From Semisulcospira habei (taxonomy: Eukaryota > Mollusca > Gastropoda > Semisulcospiridae): 64,000 nucleotides of DNA. This document shows, in pieces, positions 52,794 through 62,606 of this stretch. How positions within the stretch are numbered: position 1 is the first letter of the stretch; each line of letters opens with the position of its first letter. Where the stretch lies: assembly GCA_036245525.1 (NCBI GenBank), contig BTPG01000005.1, positions 133,397,750-133,461,749 on the forward strand. The letters run 5' to 3'. The notes below the pieces were generated by a model. It was not told the DNA's origin. It did no database searches and worked only from the letters and a program-made list of their open reading frames with translations. Made by a program: the position numbers and the translations under genes.

Positions 52794-53690
52794 TTTGGAG
52801 CACGCGCATGAACTCCCTCACATGCACGCTCACATGCACACGCATACACAAACACACACATCGACGCGCTTTCAGAAGAGCATGCAGGTGTAGTTAGTAT
52901 AGCATGTAGCTAGGTAAAGTCAACCTGATTTCACACAAATTATAGCAAAACTAAAATTGTACCGTGCAATTCTAGTTTTGTCACAATTTTTGCCAAGTCT
53001 TGAAGCGAAAGCGAATCTCATATCACGTTAAATATAAAATTACGTAAAAAACAAAAAATACGTCATGACAAATGACGTGTGACAAACCATTGACACGTTT
53101 GCACTGCGCGTGCCCCATCTAGAGTTCACTATGATGCATTGGCACATCTGCGAGGCTTTTTCAGAAGGAGATACTTCAACATCAGAATCAAGTCAAAGAC
53201 AAAAGGTAGAGACCCTTGACAGCGAAGACAGCTCTCAAATAGAAGGGACTTTGTGGGTTATGGTTCATCCCATCTTGTTTTTTTGATGGAACAGATTTTC
53301 ACAGGTACTAGCTACTATGGCCAACTCTAGAGTCAGACTTTGTACAAAGAATCAGACTTGTTAGATTATGTCCAGACGCCTTTAATTTTATGCTGACATT
53401 GAGCGACCTCTTTAAGACAATAAGAGATCAATGTCATAGATTGAAATATACTGAGTTTTACCCGTAAAGGCTTTGCCTTTCTTTTCACTTGTCCTTTATC
53501 ATGTACTGAATCATCATGGTGATCCAGTCATGATATTTGACATTTGCTTCTTACAGTAGGTGGGTCTGTTTTTCAAATTGTCAGCATTTTCATATTTTTG
53601 AAGGGGTGCTTTTTTTGTTGGATCATTCATTGTGATTACTCTGGATATTTCTTCATATTTATTGAGCATCTTTTGTGCTTTTTTTTTCAG

Positions 53691-53852
53691 GTGGCAATCG
53701 CTATGTCCCTGGCTCAGGTGGTGCAGACGGTGACCGACGTCCAGCAGCTATTGGGGTTGACCCTTTCACTGGTGCCAACAGCTACCAGCCGGCCAGTAAT
53801 ACACAGACTGTAGGGGGTGGAATACCTGCTGTGGGTGCCGATCCATTTACTG
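53691..53852 (+). CDS. PLAA: PLAA exon E: DPFTG-repeat linker
   Basis: The 162-nt exon reads GGNRYVPGSGGADGDRRPAA, then GVDPFTGANSYQPAS and GGGIPAVGADPFTG. The linker between the PFU and PUL domains in PLAA is Gly/Ser/Pro-rich with DPFTG repeats, which this shows twice in addition to the one in exon D. Acceptor is a T-run then CAG; donor GTGGGT at 53853. Phase 1 at both ends. Confidence 0.93.
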
Positions 53853-53976
53853 GTGGGTTGCCTAATCCAGATTTCTTTGTGTAACAATACAGTGGAACCT
53901 GTTTTTAGCAGCCACAATTATGAGAGATCAACAGACATCATCATCTAGGTGGCAACAGCCACCTAACTGATGGTCT

Positions 53977-54201
53977 TTAACGCATATCATACTGAGGCTA
54001 AAAGCTTCAAATTTGTACACTGCCATATGCAAGCTACATTATAATACTTACATATAGGGATATAGACCGATGGCTTTAGTTCAAGGGTGGTTCCAGAATA
54101 GCTTGGCGCCAAGAGGTGCCAAGCTATTCTGGCACTACCCTTGAACTATTTTAGTCGAACTTATTTTACACACTGGTGTATTCCGAAATGATAAGGGTTA
54201 A
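53977..54201. mobile_element. piggyBac-like hairpin MITE, copy D
   Basis: Ends TTAACGCATATCAT and ATGATAAGGGTTAA. The 225 bp element has a central 72-nt hairpin at 54077-54148 (arms TTCAAGGGTGG and CCTTGAA, loop around AAGAGG). Confidence 0.82.
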
Positions 54202-54287
54202 CAAACATCAAGACATTTATTGAGAGAGCACCTGTCTTTTAACCTGTACAGTGCCGCCTGGCGCAGACTGTGTTTCTGGAAGCTCCA

Positions 54288-54526
54288 TTAACCCATTGCT
54301 TAGTGTCCTTTGAAAGCTACATTTCAGATTAGGAGCTAGATCAACCATTTTAGTTTAAGGGTGGTGCCAGAGTAGCTTGATGCCTGAGGCGCCAAGCTAT
54401 TCTGGCACCACCCTTGAACTATCAGTCAAAATTAATCTCAAGCCCCTGCAACTGCAGGGCCTCATGAGGATCTGTACCTCTTGCAGTTGGGTGGTGTTCA
54501 CATTTTCTCAACCTTGAATGGGTTAA
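54288..54526. mobile_element. piggyBac-like hairpin MITE, copy E
   Basis: Ends TTAACCCATTGC and AATGGGTTAA; 239 bp; hairpin core 54351-54422. Its right half resembles the right end of the element at 51687-51939. Confidence 0.82.
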
Positions 54527-54647
54527 TACCACTTTTCTTGCAATAAAAGGTTGCTTAAAACAGGTGCTACTGTAAGTACATACATGTAGGGATTTTTGCT
54601 ATGTTGCAAGGTAGTAGTAGTAGTCTGCCCTTGACATATGGTGATGG

Positions 54648-54863
54648 TTAACCCTTTTCATCCTGATACACCCATTGTTTGAAATAATTTTGACTATGAT
54701 AGCTCAAGGTGGTGTCACAAAATAGCTTGATGCCTTTGGCACCAAGCTATTCTGGCACCACCCTTGAACTAAAATAGTTGATCAATTTCCTAATCTGTTA
54801 TGCAGCCTTCATAGGACAATAAGCAACGTTTTAAAATATCAGCCTGAGGATGCAATGGTTTAA
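54648..54863. mobile_element. piggyBac-like hairpin MITE, copy F
   Basis: Ends TTAACCCTTTTCATCC and GGATGCAATGGTTTAA; 216 bp; hairpin core 54701-54772. It is the third MITE in a row within 900 bp. Confidence 0.8.
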
Positions 54864-54927
54864 ATCCATTTCAATTATTACTATGATACTATCTTATTTT
54901 TTACTATGATACTATCTTATTTTTTAG

Positions 54928-55044
54928 GTGCAGGAAGTTATCGTCCGGGGGGTACCTCAACCGCTCCAGCTTCTGGTGGCAACAGCTACTTTCCTGTGAC
55001 CAACTTTCTGGCTTTGGACGCTGTCAATCCAAAGCAGATTATTG
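54928..55044 (+). CDS. PLAA: PLAA exon F: linker before the PUL domain
   Basis: The 117-nt exon reads GAGSYRPGGTSTAPASGGNS, then YFPVTNFLALDAVNPKQIIG. YFP...F...NP.QI.G is the conserved lead-in to the C-terminal part of PLAA. Acceptor TTTTTTAG after a duplicated TTTTTACTATGATAC block, donor GTTGGT at 55045. Phase 1 at both ends. Confidence 0.93.
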
Positions 55045-55609
55045 GTTGGTCTAGTTTATGTTACAGTTAGAAATTATTTGTTCCTTCATAGAATAAAAAG
55101 TTTACCATTAATGTTGCTTCAGATGAAAAAAACAAAAAAACAAAACAAAACCCAGTTCAGGTATTGTGAGAAAACCCTGTAATTCAGAACACGAGGAAAA
55201 TATACGATATTGTTTATCAGTTCACAAGACCTTCATTCTCTGTTCCTTTATTGCACCTAAGGTTACATGCAGAATTAGTCTTCATAAGCTTGACTGCACT
55301 ACCTGGTATATTAAGGGTGCTGCTTGCTATAGCATTGCTGTCTCAGAAATGGACACAGTGCTGATGATTATTTCTTGAATGGAAGTTTGCATTTTTGCTT
55401 TTTTGCGTGTGATAGCAACTGTTGTTCTATGTAATAGGCTGTTTAACATTGGCACTTTCTCTGAGACTATTCAAGCCTGAGACTTCACCCAAGGATACTT
55501 TTGGCAAAAACTTTCTAAACATGCGTACCAATTTCAGTGACCTCTCTCAAAGGTTAAGGTCACGGGAGATCAGGAAATAGGTAAAAAATAACCATATTTA
55601 CTTACGTAC

Positions 55610-56383
55610 TTACTTATGCCTGTCACCCCTCCCCGGGTATAGGCCGTCGACGAAAGACCTCCAGCGACTCCTGTCCTGTGCTTCTCCTTCGATTTTACTC
55701 CAGGTGGTTCCCAGTCTCTTGATGTCTGCTTGGAGGTCTCGAAGCCAGGTGTTTCTCGGCCTGCCTCTTTTCCTCTTTCCGTGGGGGTTCCATGACAATG
55801 CCTGCCTAGTGATACTGTAAGCTGGCTTTCTCAGACTGTGACCAATCCATCCCCATCTTCTTTGCCCAATTTCATTCTCTGCTGTTATCTGCTCTGTTCT
55901 CTCCCAGAGTCTGACGTTGCTGATCTTCTCTGGCCAGTGGATTTTCAAAATTCTTCTAAGGCAACTATTTATGAAGATCTGTACTCTGTTGACTGTGGTT
56001 TTTGTCAATCTCCAAGTCTCTGCGCCATATAGGAGAACTGCTTTTATGTTGGAGTTGAAAATCCGGACTTTGGTGTGTTGTGACAGCTCTCTGGAACTCC
56101 ACACTTTTTTCAACTGGAGAAAGGCTGCTCTAGCTTTACCGATTCGTGCTCTGACATCTGCATCAGTGCCGCCTTTTTTGTCTATGATGCTCCCGAGATA
56201 GGTGAAGGACTCCACCTCCTCCAACGGGGTGCCAGCAAGCAAGACTGTTTCTTGCCTGGTTGCGTTCAGCCTCATTGTCTTTGTTTTCTGTTTGTGGATG
56301 GTGAGGCCCACTTGGGACGAGATCTCAGCAAGCCTCGTGGCCTTGTCCTGCATTTGTTGATGAGTGTGGGACAGTAATGCCAA
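55610..56383 (-). pseudogene. RTE reverse transcriptase C-terminal fragment
   Basis: A 257-codon open frame starting just after the FADD box (ALLSHTHQQMQDKATRLAEI) and ending in GLYPGRGDRHK. It matches the last third of the RT at 31598-33091. It lacks the catalytic core, so it is not functional. Confidence 0.85.
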
Positions 56384-56392
56384 CTTACTTAC

Positions 56393-58507
56393 TTACTTAC
56401 GCCTGTCACCCCTACCCGGGTATAGGCCGTCGACGAGAGACCTCCAGCAACTCCTGTCCTGTGCTTCTCCTTCGATTCTACTCCAGGTGGTTCCCAGTCT
56501 CTTGATGTCTGCTTGGAGGTCTCGACGCCAGGAGTTTCTCGGCCTACCTCTTTTCCTCTTTCCCTGGGGGTTCCATGACAATGCCTGCCTAGTGATACTG
56601 GAAGCTGGCTTTCTCAGACTGTGACCGATCCATCCCCATCTTCTTCGCCCAATTTCATTCTCTGCTGTTATCTGCTCTGTTCTCTCCCAGAGTCTGACGT
56701 TGCTGATCTTCTCTGGCCAGTGGATTTTCAAAATTCTTCTAAGGCAACTATTCATGAAGGTCTGTACTCTGTTGACTGTGGTTTTTGTCAATCTCCATGT
56801 CTCTGCTCCATATAGGAGAACTGCTTTTACATTGGAGTTGAAAATCCGGACTTTGGTGTGTTGTGACAGCTCTCTGGAACTCCACACTTTTTTCAACTGG
56901 AGAAAGGCTGCTCTGGCTTTACCGATTCGTGCTCTGACATCTGCATCAGTGCCGCCTTTTTTGTCTATGATGCTCCCGAGATAGGTGAAGGACTCCACCT
57001 CCTCCAACGGGGTGCCAGCAAGCAAGACTGGTTCTTCCCTGGTTGCGTTCAGCCTCATTGTCTTTGTTTTCTGTTTGTGAATGGTGAGGCCCACTTGGGA
57101 CGAGATGTCAGCAAGCCTCGTGGTCTTGTCCTGCATTTGTTGATGAGTGTGGGACAGTAATGCCAAGTCGTCTGCAAAATCAAGGTCGTCAAGCTGTGTC
57201 CACAGTGTCCACTGTATTCCACTTCGTCTGTGCTCTGTGGTCATCTTCATGACCCAGTCTATGGCCAGTAGGAAGAGGAACGGAGACAGCAGACACCCTT
57301 GCCTGACACCAGTTCTGACCTGGAGCTCTCTGGTGAACTGCCCTTCGTGGATCACGCGACATGTCATGCCATCATAGCTGCTCTTGATCAGGCGGACGAG
57401 CTTTGTGGGTACACCATAGTGTCGTAGGAGTTTCCACAGAGTCTCTCGGTCCACGCTGTCAAATGCTTTCTCATAATCCACAAAGTTGACGTACAGCGGG
57501 GAGCTCCACTCCAGAGACTGTTCCACGATGACGTGGAGAGTGGCGATCTGGTCTGTACATGATCGGTTCTTCCTGAATCCTGCTTGCTGGTCTCTCAGCT
57601 GGGGGTCAACGGAGCTCTTCATTCTTTCTAGGATGATCCTGTTGAAGACCTTTCCTGGTACTGACAGCAAGGTGATTCCTCTGTAGTTGGAACACTTGCT
57701 GAGGTCGCCTTTCTTGGGAAGCTTGATTAGGTACCCCTCCTTCCAGTCAGCCGGCATCACCTCCTCTTCCCAGATCTTTCCAAACAGTGGGTACAGCATC
57801 TCAACTGTTGTCTCTAGGTCTGCTTTCAGAGACTCCGCTGGGATGCCATCTGGCCCTGCTGCTTTGCCATTCTTCAAAAATGCCACTGCTTTTCTGATCT
57901 CTTCCCGGCTGGGTCTGTCACAGCTGATGGGTAGGTCGGTCTCTGCCGGCTGGATGTCGGGGGGGTCGGGTGGGCTAGGTCTGTTCAGTAACTCTTCAAA
58001 ATACTCGGCCCATCTGTCGAGTTGGTCTGCTCTGTCTGCAATAGGCTTGCCTTCTTTGTCTTTTACTGGTCTTTCTGTATGGCCATACTTACCCGACAAT
58101 CTTCTGGTAATGTCGTAGAGCTGTTTCATGTTGCCGCTGCCTGCTGCCTTTTCTGCCTCTGCTGCCAGGCTGTCTGTGTAGGCCCTCTTGTCTGCCCTGA
58201 TACTCCTCTTCACCTCGCGGTTGGCTTCCGAGTATTCCCCCTGTGCCCTTACTTTGGCTGCTCTCGTGCGACTGTTGTTGACCGCTGCTTTCTTCTGCTT
58301 TCTCGCTTCTATCTTCTTCAAGGTCTGTGCCGACAGCCAGTCCTTGTGATGGTGTTTCCTGAACCCTACAGTGTCTTGGCAGGTTGAGTTCAGCACCTCT
58401 CTAACTGCCTTCCACTGCTGCTCTGTGGTGACCGCCTCCTCTTCATTTACTATCTCCTGTAGCGCTTGAAACTGGTTGGACAGCACCAGTTTGAACTCTT
58501 TTCTCAC
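56393..58507 (-). pseudogene. RTE pre-RT linker, reverse transcriptase and C-terminus
   Basis: A 704-codon open frame with KNGKAAGPDGIPAESL, YRGITLLSVPGKVFNRII, FVDYEKAFDSVD, GVRQGCLLSPFLF and the catalytic FADDLALLS, ending with RRWGWIGHSLRKP and GKRKRGRPRNSW. It is the longest intact RTE frame here; it shows that the breaks at 31357 and 31540-31598 in the plus-strand copy are mutations. The endonuclease lies upstream in separate frames. Confidence 0.85.
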
Positions 58508-58540
58508 TCCAGTCTCTCTCAGGAGGCCTACATTATAGCG

Positions 58541-59406
58541 CTAGTGCTGTCTTCTTGTTGTCTCTGTGCGGCTTTTCTTTAACTTGAGCTTTATTCTTGA
58601 GGTAAGCAGATGGTGGTCTGAGGCGACATCTGCTCCCCTCCTCACTCGAACATCTTGAAGGGATCTTCTAAATTTCTTGCTAATGCAGATATAGTCTATT
58701 TGGTTCTCTGTAGTATGGTCAGGTGAGACCCAAGTTGCTTTGTGTATTCTTCTGTGTGGGAAGATGCTGCCTCCAATGACAAGTCTGTTTAGAGCACAAA
58801 AGTCTACAAACCTCTCCCCATTCTCACTCATCTCCCCTAGTCCCTGTCTCCCCATCACCTCTTTGTATCTGGTGTTGTCCTCCCCTATTTTGGCATTAAA
58901 ATCGCCCATGATGATGGTGATGTCTCGCTCCGCACATTTGTCCACAGCACTCTGGAGTCAGTCGTAGAACTCTTGTTTCTCTTCCTCGTCACTGTCTTTA
59001 GTGGGCGCATAACAGTGGATGACGTTCAGCTTGAGCTTTTTCTTGGTTCTAAAGGCTGCTGTGATAATTCTTGGCCCAAGAGGTTCCCAGCCCATCAGCA
59101 CTCTCTGTGTCACTGGTGACGGCATGAATGCTACTCCTTCTGTATGGGGGGCATTCTCCTCTTCATGACGTGAATACAGAATCATCTCCCCACTTGCCTT
59201 TTCTGGCCAGACTGAGTCCATCTGGCTTCACTGATACCTAGCAGGGAAAGGTTGTACTTTTGCATTTCCGCTGCTATCTGGGCGGCCTTGCCACTCTGGT
59301 ACATGGTCTTGACATTCCATGTGCACATGGTTGTGTCCCTGGATAGAGAGAGGCGGCTCGGTCCTGTGGCTTCCGAAGACTTCCAGCTTTCACCACAGGA
59401 CGTCAT
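58541..59406 (-). pseudogene. RTE AP endonuclease domain, frame-broken
   Basis: Three consecutive frames (59406-59182, 59221-58958, 58945-58541) make one endonuclease: TMCTWNVKTMYQSGKAAQIA at the start, ISEARW, HCYAPTKDSDEEEK, IIMGDFNAKIGEDN and SDHHLLTSRI. A stop in TGACTCCAGAG near 58957 and short shifts separate the pieces. The first Met context and the MCTWNVKTM start match the usual beginning of RTE proteins. Confidence 0.78.
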
Positions 59407-59696
59407 AAATCTTCTGGTAGAAGAACCTTCCTCCTCCAGGAAAGGAATTGGTGTTTGTCTTTTCGGCGGCGTTTTTGTAGCTATTTCCTTATTTGCAGGG
59501 TGGGGAAGCTACCCCCACGCCCAACCCCCTTACTTGGAGGACCAGGGTTTTTCTGTCGGGGTCACCTTCCCTTAGACCATGTTGGTTCACGGCACCTTAT
59601 TTCATTCGGTGCACCCCTCTCGCGAGGGACCCCCCTACCCACAACCCAGGGGACGCGCCTCAACGCCATATGGTCCCAGCGCGAGGAACCATATTT

Positions 59697-61240
59697 GGAC
59701 AAAACATTTTTTTTTCTCAAATACTATTCAAAATTTCAAACCTAAACAAAGATACCTAATGGTAAGACTTTTCTATGCATACTAATTTGGTTGACCCCTT
59801 GGAAAGGTCACAAGAGATCAGGAAATGGGTAAAAAATAGCCATATTTTCCCCTCAAATTTTACTATTTACAACTTCAAACCTAAACATGGTACAGAGATA
59901 CTTGATGTTAAGACCTATCTATGCATACTAATTTGGATGACCCTTGGAAAGGTCAAGGATCACAAGAGGTCGGCAAATGTGTAAAATGTAAATTTTTGAT
60001 AAAATTGTACTTTTTATCAACATTTTTGCAAACGTTTCAGTCAAATTTGCCTCAAGCCTCAAAGGTAGCTGATGATAAGACATTTTTATGCATACTAATT
60101 TAGTTGATTCATCACAAAGGTCGTCATGGGATGATTCCTACCCCCCCCCCCCCCCCCCCCCACCCCCCAAAAAAAAAAAAAAAGAAAAAAGAAAAAAGGT
60201 AAAAAAGTAGCCGTATTTTTTATAAATTATACTATTTTCAGCTTCAAACCTGAACTTGGTACAGAGATACCTGATGGTAAGACCTATCTAAGTTAGTTGA
60301 TCCCTTGGAAAGGTCAAGGGTCACAAGTCTGTAATTGTGTGAAAAATTCCAAGTTTTGTTTAGAATTGTAGTTTTTATAAAAGTTTTTGCAAACTTTTCG
60401 ATCACATTTGGTGTGGAGGTTGCTGATGGCAAGGCATTTTTATGCATACTTATTTAGTCGACTCATCACAAAGGTCAAGGGTTTGACAGATGTGTGAACA
60501 ATGCTTAGTTTGGCATCCTGTCTCGGAAGACAATGGAGTATATGCGCTTGCTGGGTCAGTCACTGGAGTGACCTCTCCAGGGCGCAAGCCTGGGCGAAGT
60601 GTATAGAGATCCTGGGGTGCCCAGTCGTCAAGATCCCCCTCTCGGCCTCGCTGATGTATCCAAAGGAATGCAAAGCAGTACGTTTGGCACCAGTTTGGCT
60701 GCAGGAGCTGCCAGAACAGTGCGTGAATACAGGCAGCTGTCTGCCTTCGGGGCTCCACTCCTGATTTGAAGGGTTTACTCCCCCACATTTGGCCGTTGGA
60801 TCCAACCTGATCTCCTCCGTCCTCTAGCCGTTGGCTGTCAGAAACAGCTCATCCGCCTAGTGGTGCAATGTGAACACCACCCCCTCACGTGGTTCATATG
60901 TGCGTCGGTCAGACATATGAGCCATAATTATTCTTGTCAAAGTTTTTTCCAACTTTCAATCAGATTTGGCATAAAGGTAGCTGATGATATCACCTTTCTA
61001 TGCATACTAATTTCGTGGTCCCCTCATCACGGGGGTGGGGAGGGGGGGGGGGGGGGGGGGGGGCAGAAGTAGGTAAAAAATGGCCATATTTTGACAAAAA
61101 CTGGAACAAACTCATTGACCTCTCTCAAAAGTCAAAGTCACCTTTATATGCACCTTTCTAAGCATATATTATTACAGTAATTTAGTCAAGCCCTCACAAA
61201 GGTCAAGGGTCATGGAGGGCTGACAAATTTGTGAAAAATG
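59697..61240. repeat. Diverged tandem repeats with TGCATACTAATTT core
   Basis: Units of very roughly 100-170 bp recur at about 59775, 59920, 60090, 60435 and 61000, each with CTATGCATACTAATTT or close variants, then GGTCAAGG, TCACAAG and GTAAAAAATAGCCATATTTT. Long C and G runs occur at 60141-60162 and 61035-61063. A related block flanks the RTE insertion at 55500-55595. A GC-richer stretch at about 60490-60890 interrupts the array and is unidentified. Confidence 0.7.
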
Positions 61241-61289
61241 CATACATTTTAAGAAAACTCGCTGGTACAAAAGCTAACTCGTGTGTTGA

Positions 61290-61928
61290 GATGCTTGAAC
61301 ACTTGCTGATTTCAATTCAATTTAATTTAAAAAAACTTTATTTATCCCTTAAAGGGTGATTACAGTTATGTGTGTGTGTGGAAGGGGGGGGGGGGGGGTC
61401 ATGGGGAGGGGGGGTTGGGGTTGGGGGGGGGGGGGGGTCAGTAAAATATAAAAATCATCAATAACCATTAATTAATACCAAGACATTTTAATATAAAATT
61501 TGTATATAATATTAATACACTAAATCTGTAAGACTTCTAAAACTAAGATTAGGATATGTTAAAACTCTAAACAAAAACATTAGTAAATATTATCCAGTAC
61601 TAAGACATTCTAAACTCTATAAAGATAAACAAATTTAACTAATACATGTACTAAAACATTATACAAACAGTAATATATAATACTGCCATATAAATTTAGT
61701 ACTATGATATTAAAATCTTAGACACATACTCATTACCTAAGACTAAGTGCTAAAATACTCAGATATAAACATTATTATCAAAATTAAAAAAATAATAAAA
61801 TAAATTTAAGGATATATTTATCACGTCATTGAAATACATTACATTTACATCTTAATTTCCATTTACATCCTCTACAACCATCTAACCAGGTCAGCGATGC
61901 CCATGTGATGAAACAGCTGTGTAAATTT

Positions 61929-62013
<85 letters not shown>

Positions 62014-62462
62014 TTTACAGCCTGTCTTGTGCAGATTTACAAATTAGCAAGAGGCAGACAGCAACAGAGATGAAAGACAGTTTCCTGTGGTTAGTTTTAC
62101 ATGATGGTTGTTTGTATCGGTGGCCAAAAGAGTGCAATTCAAAGAGGTCTTTCATCATGTGAGCATCTCTAGCCAGGATGAAAGTAGCTTTTTTTAAAAT
62201 TTCAGTGACCTGTTTGAAAGGTCAAGGTCACACTTATTATGTGGATGGGTCACACAAGTGAGCCATAAGGGCTTTGCCTTTCTTGTTTATTTCGAGTCTT
62301 AACTGCTGAATGTCATATGGGCCAAAATCTCAGCAAGCATGTATTGCAGAAAAGCTGAAAAATGTTGACAGGCAATAATGTCTGAAATCATAGGAGAGCA
62401 CACTTCTGCATGGCAAAAACGTGGATAAATGTTCATGATTGTATTTTTGCTGTTCTCTAAAG
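61290..62462 (+). other. PLAA intron F-G, distal part: low-complexity DNA
   Basis: G-runs (61382-61397, 61422-61438), a very AT-rich block (61440-61850) and an AC run (61931-62011). Near 62205-62285 another TTTCAGTGACCTG ... GGGCTTTGCCTTTCTTGTTT repeat fragment matches 53460-53490. No coding sequence is visible before the exon G acceptor. Confidence 0.7.
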
Positions 62463-62606
62463 GAAAACTAGAGGAGTTCAATAAAACTGTGCCTACGGAC
62501 AAACAAGTGGATGCAGCATTACTTAATGGTCTGGAGCAGCTGCTGTCGGGAAAGGCAACCGAGGTGCAGCTGGCTACACTTCAGCGACTTCTGGAGTGGC
62601 CTGCGG
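62463..62606 (+). CDS. PLAA: PLAA exon G: entry to the PUL domain (gene continues downstream)
   Basis: The 144-nt exon reads GKLEEFNKTVPTDKQVDAAL, then LNGLEQLLSGKATEVQLATL and QRLLEWPAG. This is the lead-in to the PUL domain, the armadillo-like part that binds p97/VCP. Acceptor TCTCTAAAG, donor GTAAGC at 62607, phase 1. No later exon is seen before 64000, so the rest of PUL lies beyond the window. Confidence 0.92.

Larger units (their letters stand above)
51617..53690 (+). other. PLAA intron D-E: hairpin elements, no other gene
   Basis: This 2.1 kb intron contains a piggyBac-like element (about 51687-51939), a second MITE fragment (51961-52120), a perfect 67-nt hairpin (52727-52793) and a duplicated GTGCTGTCA-type block (51735-51840). 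The rest is AT-rich with no recognisable coding sequence. Confidence 0.7.
55600..59686 (-). mobile_element. RTE-type LINE with duplicated 3' half, one TSD
   Basis: On the minus strand, a nearly full-length RTE copy (59686 down to 56383) ends in an AAGT-repeat tail and is followed directly by a second, 5'-truncated RTE 3' half (56382 down to 55600) that also ends in such a tail. The composite as a whole is flanked by AACCATATTT (55590-55599 and 59687-59696). It is closely similar to the plus-strand copy at 30385-33100. The 5' leader is at about 59410-59686. Confidence 0.85.

Noticed and set aside
53544..53813. 89-codon frame overlapping PLAA exon E
   Set aside because: It reads the exon in the wrong frame and the intron upstream; the phase-consistent exon gives the conserved DPFTG sequence.
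57687..58118. Plus-strand 143-codon frame
   Set aside because: It is the complement of the RTE pre-RT coding region, which reads as a 704-codon conserved frame on the minus strand.
61905..62162. Frame with a long Thr-His repeat
   Set aside because: It is translation of the AC microsatellite at 61931-62011.
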